DNA of 64,000 nt, taken from the NCBI RefSeq assembly GCF_947492405.1, contig NZ_CANLMP010000004.1:62001-126000 (forward strand), given 5' to 3'. The position numbers and the translations under genes were made by a program. Below are positions 47,370 to 53,300 of this stretch, in pieces. Within the stretch, counting starts at the first letter, position 1; every line of letters starts with the position of its first letter. The notes under the pieces are model-generated. The model saw nothing but the letters and a program-made list of their open reading frames with translations, was not told the origin of the DNA and searched no databases. This stretch comes from an uncultured Aquimarina sp. Its GTDB lineage: Bacteria; Bacteroidota; Bacteroidia; Flavobacteriales; Flavobacteriaceae.

Positions 47370-47468
47370 AGTTTGACTACCATATGTACTAAATATTTTT
47401 TAATCATTTACCGATTGAAACACATCTATTTTCATAAAAAAAATGAAAAAATTCATTTTATTTTTAAC

Positions 47469-47504
47469 TACGCAAAAACAATGCGTAATAGCATGAAACA
47501 TTTG
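47469..47504 (+). promoter_or_regulatory. Palindromic operator and TTTG promoter box, copy 2 (TROVE gene)
   Basis: TACGCA (47469-47474), seven bases, TGCGTA (47482-47487), preceded by TTTTAAC; thirteen bases later CATTTGC with TTTG at 47501-47504. Spacing and flanks are the same as in copies 1 and 3. The TROVE start codon follows at 47535. Confidence 0.85.
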
Positions 47505-47534
47505 CAGAGTAATTAACAACAAAATGAGAATAAG

Positions 47535-49058
47535 ATGAAATTTAATGTATTTACAAAATCAAAAAATGAGGTAAAAAATTATCAAGGTGCAAAAGCATTT
47601 AGATTATCTCCTAAAATGGAATTGTACACAGCTGTTGTTAATTCTAGTTTAGAAAAAACAAATTATGAATCTGGAAACGACAGATTAAAGAGAATCATAA
47701 AGCTAGTCCAGAAAAACGATCCATATTTCGTAGCGCAACTTGCTATATATGCAAGACAAAAAATGTATCTAAGATCTATTCCTATTGTTTTGGCAGTAGA
47801 GTTATCAAAGATTCATAGTGGTGATAATTTGGTGAGTAAAACCGTAAATGGTGTAATCCAAAGAGCTGACGAAATTACTGAGCTTTTAGCATACTATCAG
47901 GTTGCTAACCAAAGAGAAGGTACTAAGAAACTGAATAAGCTTTCTAAGCAAGTTCAAAAAGGTATTGTAATGGCATTAAACAAGTTTGATGCATATCAGT
48001 TTGCTAAGTATAATAGAAAAACAGAGGTGACTTTTAAAGATGCAATCTTTTTAACACACCCAAAACCAAAAGATGATTTACAACAATCAATTTTTGATAA
48101 GGTGATTAATGACACCTTAGAAGTTCCTTATACATGGGAAGTGGAATTATCTACTTTGGGGCAGCAAAAATTTGCCAATGATATCGAAAAGCAAAAAGCT
48201 TTTACTGCAAAGTGGGAAGCACTAATCGATAGCAACAAATTAGGGTACATGGCGCTAATGAGAAACTTAAGAAATATTCTTGAGGCTGAAGTGAGTCATG
48301 CGCATATTGCTATGATCGTTGATATACTAACAGATGAAGGTAAAGTGAAAAGATCGAAACAATTACCTTTTAGATTTATGGCAGCGTATCAAGAATTATC
48401 TGCTACTAAATCTTCATATACGGCATATGTTTTAGATGCTTTAGAAAAAGCAATCCAAATCAGTGTTATTAATATGAAAGGTTTTGAATTAGATACCAAA
48501 GTAGTTGTTGCTTGTGATGTATCTGGATCGATGATGCAATCTATTTCTAGGAATAGTAAGATACAAGCTTACGATATCGGATTAGTTCTAGGTATGTTGT
48601 TGCAAAACAAATGCAAAAATGTGATCACAGGTCTTTTCGGAGATCGATGGAAACAATATGTATTACCAAAAGGCGCCATATTATCCAATGTGATGAAGCT
48701 AAAAAGAATTGAAGGTGAAGTTGGATATTCTACAAATGGTTACAAAGTAATTCAAAGTCTGAATAACAAAAGAACCAAAGTAGATAAGGTGATGATCTTT
48801 ACAGATTGCCAATTATGGAACAGTGGTCATTATAACTCGGATGCTCATATTGAGACTGAGTGGAAGCAATATAAAAATATTGCACCAAATGCCAAATTGT
48901 ATATCTTCGATCTAATGGGATACAATAGTACACCATTACAAGTTGAGAAAAACGATGTATATCTAATTGGTGGTTGGAGTGATAAAGTTTTCGAAGTGCT
49001 AGATGCATTAGAAAACGGAACATCAGTAATTAAATATATAAAGGAGCAATCCTTATAA
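47535..49058 (+). CDS. rsr: TROVE-domain Ro60-like RNA-binding protein
   Basis: A 507-residue Ro60 homologue. The N-terminal TROVE region (about 15-310) is a HEAT-like helical ring that in Ro60/Rsr binds Y RNA on its outer face and RNA 3' ends in its pore (visible pieces: AQLAIYARQKMYLRSIPIVLAVELSK, LGYMALMRNLRNILEA, LPFRFMAAYQEL). The C-terminal von Willebrand A domain (about 315-500) has an intact MIDAS start, VVACDVSGSMMQS, and VMIFTDCQLW. It has its own operator, and the Y-RNA-like array starts 62 bases after its stop, as expected if protein and RNAs are made together. Known Rsr proteins work with Y RNA in rRNA maturation and RNA decay. Confidence 0.95.
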   Translation: MKFNVFTKSKNEVKNYQGAKAFRLSPKMELYTAVVNSSLEKTNYESGNDRLKRIIKLVQKNDPYFVAQLAIYARQKMYLRSIPIVLAVELSKIHSGDNLVSKTVNGVIQRADEITELLAYYQVANQREGTKKLNKLSKQVQKGIVMALNKFDAYQFAKYNRKTEVTFKDAIFLTHPKPKDDLQQSIFDKVINDTLEVPYTWEVELSTLGQQKFANDIEKQKAFTAKWEALIDSNKLGYMALMRNLRNILEAEVSHAHIAMIVDILTDEGKVKRSKQLPFRFMAAYQELSATKSSYTAYVLDALEKAIQISVINMKGFELDTKVVVACDVSGSMMQSISRNSKIQAYDIGLVLGMLLQNKCKNVITGLFGDRWKQYVLPKGAILSNVMKLKRIEGEVGYSTNGYKVIQSLNNKRTKVDKVMIFTDCQLWNSGHYNSDAHIETEWKQYKNIAPNAKLYIFDLMGYNSTPLQVEKNDVYLIGGWSDKVFEVLDALENGTSVIKYIKEQSL

Positions 49059-49062
49059 GCAC

Positions 49063-49091
49063 AAGCTCACATCAAAAAGTGGTGTGAGCTT
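49063..49091 (+). other. Hairpin between TROVE gene and Y-RNA array
   Basis: AAGCTCACA (49063-49071) pairs with TGTGAGCTT (49083-49091). It has no U run, so it is not a classical terminator. It may be a processing signal that lets the array be cut from the TROVE mRNA. GTTCTTTG at 49100-49107 is a weak promoter-like box that could serve the array alone. Confidence 0.5.
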
Positions 49092-49120
49092 ATCATAAAG
49101 TTCTTTGAAAATCTTATTAA

Positions 49121-49338
49121 AAACAAGTGCCGTAGAAAAGGGTTACTTCGTAACTATAACGGTCCTAAGGTAGCGTATCACGAGCAATCGTGTGAGCGAA
49201 GCTGGGTTAAAAACCAGCAGGGTGAAAGCATTTTATGCGCACATCTCTCTGAGATCTCGAATCACCGGTTCACTGTCCTACGGGATAAGAACGGCGCTCT
49301 AATAAAGAGCATATCCCTTTTCGTTTTTCGCCTTGTTT
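49121..49338 (+). ncRNA. Y-RNA-like unit 1, head with 23S rRNA-like segment
   Basis: Lower stem AAACAAG (49121-49127) with CTTGTTT (49332-49338); box TGCCGTAG (49128-49135); upper stem AAAAGGG (49136-49142) with CCCTTTT (49315-49321); TTACTTCG (49143-49150); 10-nt box CGTTTTTCGC (49322-49331). The head of about 164 nt is the longest. It starts with a copy of a universal 23S rRNA segment, and then has hairpins CACGA/TCGTG, GCTGG/CCAGC, GCAT/ATGC and GCTCT/AGAGC. The stretches AGCAGGGTGAAAGCA and CTACGGGATAAGA weakly resemble 23S domain V. It has no tRNA arms. Confidence 0.8.
49149..49175 (+). other. 27-nt identity to the universal 23S rRNA segment (E. coli about 1924-1950)
   Basis: From CGTAACTATAACGG to CCTAAGGTAGCG the sequence equals the strand next to helices 69-71 of 23S rRNA, including the position of U1939 (the RlmD m5U site). 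It also contains 25 of the 26 bases of the I-CeuI homing-endonuclease site; the last base differs. The rest of the rRNA is absent, so this is a captured or mimicking fragment. Confidence 0.9.
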
Positions 49339-49351
49339 AAAAAAATAAAAA

Positions 49352-49485
49352 AGTAAGTGTCGTAGAAAAGTACTACTTCGTTTTCGGATATTGGGGTCAT
49401 GGGTTCGAGTCCCATTCCGTCCAGGCGGATAGCTCAGATAGGTTAGAGCACAATACATAACATACTTTTCGTTTCTTACCTTACT
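49352..49485 (+). ncRNA. Y-RNA-like unit 2, permuted tRNA head
   Basis: Lower stem AGTAAG (49352-49357)/CTTACT (49480-49485); box TGTCGTAG (49358-49365); upper stem AAAAGTA (49366-49372)/TACTTTT (49463-49469); CTACTTCG (49373-49380); 10-nt box CGTTTCTTAC (49470-49479). Head: T-arm ATGGG-TTCGAGT-CCCAT (49399-49415), shortened acceptor stem TCCG/CGGA (49416-49419/49426-49429) closed by TCCAGG, then D-arm GCTC-AGATAGGTTA-GAGC (49432-49449). The 3' half of a tRNA comes before the 5' half, and no anticodon arm is present. Confidence 0.85.
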
Positions 49486-49516
49486 TAATTAAAAAACATT
49501 TTTTATTCTCTGGAAA

Positions 49517-49649
49517 ATAAAGTGTCGTAGACTAGTGTTACTTCGCAGGTTCGACTCCTAATTCCTCCACAATCATAACACAACAAATATCATGGGGGAA
49601 TTACGCTCAATTTGGTGAGCAAGATTCACTAATCGCTTTTTACCTTTAT
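49517..49649 (+). ncRNA. Y-RNA-like unit 3, permuted tRNA head with 25-nt acceptor loop
   Basis: Lower stem ATAAAG (49517-49522)/CTTTAT (49644-49649); box TGTCGTAG (49523-49530); upper stem ACTAGTG (49531-49537)/CACTAAT (49627-49633) with one C-A mismatch; TTACTTCG (49538-49545); 10-nt box CGCTTTTTAC (49634-49643). Head: short T-arm AGG-TTCGACT-CCT (49547-49559), acceptor stem AATTCCTCC/GGGGGAATT (49560-49568/49594-49602, nine pairs) joined by a 25-nt AC-rich loop, D-arm GCTC-AATTTGGT-GAGC (49605-49620). The acceptor and D-arm look most like tRNA-Ala. Confidence 0.85.
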
Positions 49650-49671
49650 CTAAAAAAGAGAATACTAATAA

Positions 49672-49799
49672 AAAAGAGTGTCGTAGAAAAATGTTACTTC
49701 GATTCAGGTTCCGGTAATGTAGGTGCAACTCCTACCCTCGCAAGAGGTCGTCTAATAGTAGGACGCCGTTATAGTCGTTTTTCGAGTGTTACCTCTTTT
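49672..49799 (+). ncRNA. Y-RNA-like unit 4, permuted tRNA head closed by GNRA tetraloop
   Basis: Lower stem AAAAGAG (49672-49678)/CTCTTTT (49793-49799); box TGTCGTAG (49679-49686); upper stem AAAAATG (49687-49693)/CGTTTTT (49776-49782) with one U-G pair; TTACTTCG (49694-49701); 10-nt box CGAGTGTTAC (49783-49792). Head: T-arm GTAGG-TGCAACT-CCTAC (49719-49735), acceptor CCTC/GAGG (49736-49739/49744-49747) capped by a GCAA tetraloop, D-arm CGTC-TAATAGTAG-GACG (49749-49765). The T-loop has TGC instead of TTC. The D-arm resembles tRNA-Glu/Gln. Confidence 0.83.
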
Positions 49800-49819
49800 A
49801 ATAAAATAGTAAAATAAAA

Positions 49820-49972
49820 AAACAAGTGCCGTAGATAAAAGTTACTTCGCACTTTTAATGCCGGTGTTGCGGGTTCGAGTCCCGTCTCTTCCACTAAATA
49901 CAATAATAATTAGGGAGAGTAGCTCAATTGGTAGAGCACGTATAACGTCTTTTATCGTTTTTTGCCTTGTTT
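49820..49972 (+). ncRNA. Y-RNA-like unit 5, permuted tRNA-Trp-like head
   Basis: Lower stem AAACAAG (49820-49826)/CTTGTTT (49966-49972); box TGCCGTAG (49827-49834); perfect upper stem ATAAAAG (49835-49841)/CTTTTAT (49949-49955); TTACTTCG (49842-49849); 10-nt box CGTTTTTTGC (49956-49965). Head: T-arm GCGGG-TTCGAGT-CCCGT (49869-49885), 7-bp acceptor CTCTTCC/GGGAGAG (49886-49892/49913-49919) joined by a 20-nt loop starting with the discriminator-like A, D-arm GCTC-AATTGGTA-GAGC (49922-49937), extra hairpin ACGT-ATA-ACGT. CCGGTGTTGCGGGTTCGAGTC (49861-49881, cited by position) recalls the 3' half of tRNA-Trp. Best preserved head of the array. Confidence 0.87.
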
Positions 49973-49988
49973 CATCATAAAATAAAAA

Positions 49989-50088
49989 AGAGTGTGCCGT
50001 TTTATAATCATACTTCGCTTATTGGTTAGTTTAATTATGGGTTCGAATCCCATCGACAAAAAATTGATTATACACTTATTGCCATTCT
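49989..50088 (+). ncRNA. Y-RNA-like unit 6, short head with T-arm
   Basis: Lower stem GAGTG (49990-49994)/CATTC (50083-50087); box TGCCGTTT (49995-50002), the only one without final AG; upper stem TATAATC (50003-50009)/GATTATA (50066-50072); ATACTTCG (50010-50017); 10-nt box CACTTATTGC (50073-50082). The head of 48 nt has one perfect T-arm, ATGGG-TTCGAAT-CCCAT (50037-50053). A D-loop-like ATTGGTTAG comes before it, so this head is not permuted like units 2-5, and the acceptor stem is missing. Confidence 0.72.
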
Positions 50089-50116
50089 ATTTTAGAATAA
50101 AACATAAATAAATTTA

Positions 50117-50240
50117 GTCATAATACCGTAGTAATAACATACTTCTTTATAAGAAAGGGGGGAGGATTAGTTCTTAGAAACCTCACAAAGCTCGACTCCG
50201 GACAAACAATGCTCTAGTTATTATGTTTTTTACTTATTAC
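50117..50240 (+). ncRNA. Y-RNA-like unit 7, degenerate head
   Basis: Lower stem GTCATAA (50117-50123)/TTATTAC (50234-50240) with one mismatch; box TACCGTAG (50124-50131); perfect upper stem TAATAAC (50132-50138)/GTTATTA (50217-50223); ATACTTCT (50139-50146); 10-nt box TGTTTTTTAC (50224-50233). The head contains GAGG/CCTC (50162-50165/50181-50184) and a T-loop-like GCTCGACTCC, but I cannot fold it into a convincing tRNA. The Y stem is kept while the head has decayed or is of another type. Confidence 0.68.
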
Positions 50241-50258
50241 TTAAAATATTTACAAAAA

Positions 50259-50284
50259 GAAAACCAGGTCAAGACCTGGTTTTC
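50259..50284. terminator. Terminator of the Y-RNA array (bidirectional)
   Basis: GAAAACCAGGTC (50259-50270) pairs perfectly with GACCTGGTTTTC (50273-50284) around a 2-base centre. It stands between the array and the convergent T9SS gene and can serve both. Confidence 0.85.
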
Positions 50285-50318
50285 TGCATTAAAACACATT
50301 CATTGGTAATGAATAAAC

Positions 50319-53300
50319 TTATCTCTTTATAAATTGAGATATAATTTCTTTGCTGTTTTTGGTAGCTACCCTAATAATATAAACCCCTTGAGGTAAACGC
50401 TGTACATTAATACTATTATTAGATACTACACCTTTATCTACTAATTGACCAGCTACACTCATAATAGTATAGTTTATAGTAGACTTCATAGAAGTATTAA
50501 GATATAATACGTTTTCACTAACTGGATTTGGATAGAATGTTACCTCAAATAATTCTGATCCATCAATCGAAGAGTTAGTAAATTCGTCATTAACAGCAGT
50601 AGTTCCCGAAGTACTTAATGACACTGCATCAACAGCCATATCTCCTTGCCAGGAGTTTCCTGATGTTCCTACATAACGTAATTGCATACTATCCCCGACA
50701 TAACTATCCAAATTTACAGTAGCTGTATTCCAAGCATTTCCTTGAGTTCCAGATCTACTCCATACTTCAGTCCAAGTAATTCCATTATCACTACTTGCTT
50801 CTAATTTTAGTTCACCAACTGCATTTCCTGTCATATGGTATCTAAAACCAAAAGTGGCAGATGCTGCACTACTTAAATCAAAACAAGGTGAATTCAAAAT
50901 CGTAGTTCTATTCGGGTTATTTGGATTAGAGGTTTCTACATAAACATAGAAAGTACCTTCATCTGCAGAAGATGGTCCTGTATTATTAGATGGGGTTCCT
51001 CCTGATCTACGGATCCAATCAAAATCATCTCCTGATCCTTGCGACCAACTTCCAAATCCTCCTTCAAAACCTTGGTTATATGGAAAAGAAGCAATTCCGC
51101 CTGTACATCCGTTACCGGCTGTAGTTCCATCTGTAGATAGAGAAATACGATCTACTGCCATATCTCCTTGCCAAGAGTTTCCAGAAGTTCCTACATAACG
51201 TAATTGTAAGCTAGCTCCTGCATAACTATCTAAATTAACATTGGCAGTATTCCAGGCATTTCCTTGAGTTCCAGATCTACTCCATACTTCAGTCCAGGTA
51301 GTTCCATTATCACTACTCGCTTCTAATTTCAATACTCCAACCGCATTACCAGTCATATGGTATCTAAAGCTATAGTCTGCAGATGTTTCACCACTTAAAT
51401 CAAAACAAGGTGAATTCAAAATAGTTGTCCTATTCGGATTATTTGGATTAGAGGTTTCTACATATACATAAAAACTGCCTTCATCTGCTGACGATGGTCC
51501 TGTATTGTTAGATGGTGTTCCTCCCGATCTACGAATCCAATCAAAATCATCTCCTGATCCTTGTGTCCAGTCTCCGAATCCTCCTTCGAATCCTTGATTA
51601 TACGGAAATGAGGTAATTCCTGCTGTACAACCATTTCCTGTACTACCGGTAGTCGTGACATTTGCAGTATTACTATCCGCAGATTCATTTCCTGCTGCAT
51701 CTTTAGCTCTTACTATAAAAGCATAAGAAGTATTTGCTGTCAGACCAGTTGCTGTATAGTTTGTAGTTGTTACGGTAGTAACTAAAGTTCCATCTTGATA
51801 GACATCATATCCTGTAACACCCACATTATCTGTAGCTGCTGTCCAGCTTAAATCTGTAGTAGTTTGTGTTGTATTAGTTCCTGTTAAATTCGTAGGTGCT
51901 GTCGGCGCCGTAGTATCTGCCGTTGATCCTGTAAATAAAGAAATACGATCTACTGCCATATCTCCTTGCCAAGAATTTCCGGAAGTTCCTACATAACGTA
52001 ATTGCATAGAGCTTCCCGTATAACTATCTAGGTTAACAGCTGCGCTATTCCATGAATTTCCTTGATCACCAGATCTACTCCAGATAGATGTCCAAGTTGT
52101 TCCATTATCACTACTCGCTTCTAGTCTCAGTTCTCCAACTGCATTACCTGTCATATGATACCTAAAACTATAATCTGCGGTTGTCTCTCCACTTAGATCA
52201 AAACAAGGCGAATTCAAAATCGTAGTTCTATTCGGGTTATTCGGATTAGAGGTTTCTACATATACATAAAAGCTACCTTCATCTGCTGCGGATGGTCCTG
52301 TATTATTAGATGGTGTTCCTCCAGATCTACGAATCCAATCAAAATCATCTCCTGAGCCCTGTGTCCAGTCTCCAAATCCACCTTCGAATCCTTCATCATA
52401 CGGAAATGCTGTAATTCCACCAGAACATCCACCACCGCCTGTAGTTCCTGATGTAGTAATAGCAGCTATATTACTATCCGCAGATTCATTTCCAGCTGCA
52501 TCTTTTGCTCTAACTACAAAACTATATGAAGTATTTGCGGTCAAACCTGTTACATTATAACTCGTTCCGGTAACTGTAGTAACTACTACTCCATCCTGAT
52601 ACACATCATATCCGGTAACACCTACATTATCAGTAGACGCTGTCCAACTTAAATCTGTAGTCGTTTGGGTAGTATTGGCAGCCGTTAAATTAGTTGGAAC
52701 GGATGGCGCTGTTGTATCCGAAGTACCGTTTGCAGTAAACGAACCTGTAAATACTCCTCTTCCATAAGTAGAAGCTATTATTTTATTATTATTGTCGTCA
52801 CCATTTATAGCCCAATAATCAAAAGAAGTTACGCTAGCATCACTCATTCCATTTTGTGATTGATTCCAAGTTGGGTTAGCTGCATCAAAATTAGTAGTTA
52901 CCCATACTCCTAATTGTGTTCCCACAATTACTTCATTTCTATCCAATGGGTTTTGTAACATATCTCTTACTGGAATATCTGGTAGATCCCCTTCTTTGCT
53001 TACCCAATTTGCTCCCGCATCAGAAGAATACCAAACGCTTGTTACCCCATAATTATGCATAGTTACCATAATATCATTCGCTGTTTCTCCTAATCTAACC
53101 GAAGACACAGATCCTACAAACGGCGTTGCTATTTCTGACCAGTTGGCAGAACCAACACCCACATTGGTTAGTCGTAACATTTGTCCAGTAGCAGTACCCA
53201 CATACCAAACATTATTTTCGAAAGGAGAAGGAGTTAATGCTGTTGGTTTGCTTGTTAATAAAGCATTGGTAATATTGGTATTAGAATTAGCCGCCACATT

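Larger units (their letters stand above)
49121..50240 (+). other. Array of seven Y-RNA-like genes with tRNA- and rRNA-like heads
   Basis: Seven units of 100-218 nt, all on the plus strand, separated by A-rich spacers of 13, 31, 22, 20, 16 and 28 nt. Common order: lower-stem strand, box TGYCGTAG (8 nt), upper-stem strand (7 nt), box NTACTTCG (8 nt), head, upper-stem strand (7 nt), 10-nt box close to CGTTTTTTAC, lower-stem strand. The stem sequences differ between units but stay complementary within each. No unit has its own U-run terminator; the first one is at 50259, so the array is probably one processed transcript. Identification as Y RNA rests on this layout and on the adjacent Ro60 gene. 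Confidence 0.85.

Noticed and set aside
49149..49176. Homing endonuclease insertion or group I intron at an I-CeuI-like site
   Set aside because: No endonuclease frame or intron core is present nearby; the site is uninterrupted.
49140..49320. Partial 23S rRNA gene or rRNA operon
   Set aside because: Only 27 nt match exactly; flanking rRNA sequence is absent and the segment is embedded between the Y stem strands.
49270..49458. Minus-strand open frame across units 1 and 2
   Set aside because: It crosses RNA-coding elements and the tRNA-like arms; its peptide (with GRNGTRTHDPNI) is the usual false translation of a tRNA region.
49381..49460. Normal tRNA genes in the region behind the TROVE gene
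   Set aside because: T-arm and D-arm sequences are clear, but they are in reversed order and no anticodon arm exists in any unit, so canonical tRNAs cannot be made.
49121..50240. CRISPR array or tandem repeat locus
   Set aside because: The common boxes are only 8-10 nt and are placed at fixed points of an RNA fold; the stems vary between units. There is no cas gene and no constant repeat of CRISPR length.
49121..50284. Retron msr/msd or other reverse-transcriptase-linked RNA
   Set aside because: There is no reverse transcriptase gene in the window.
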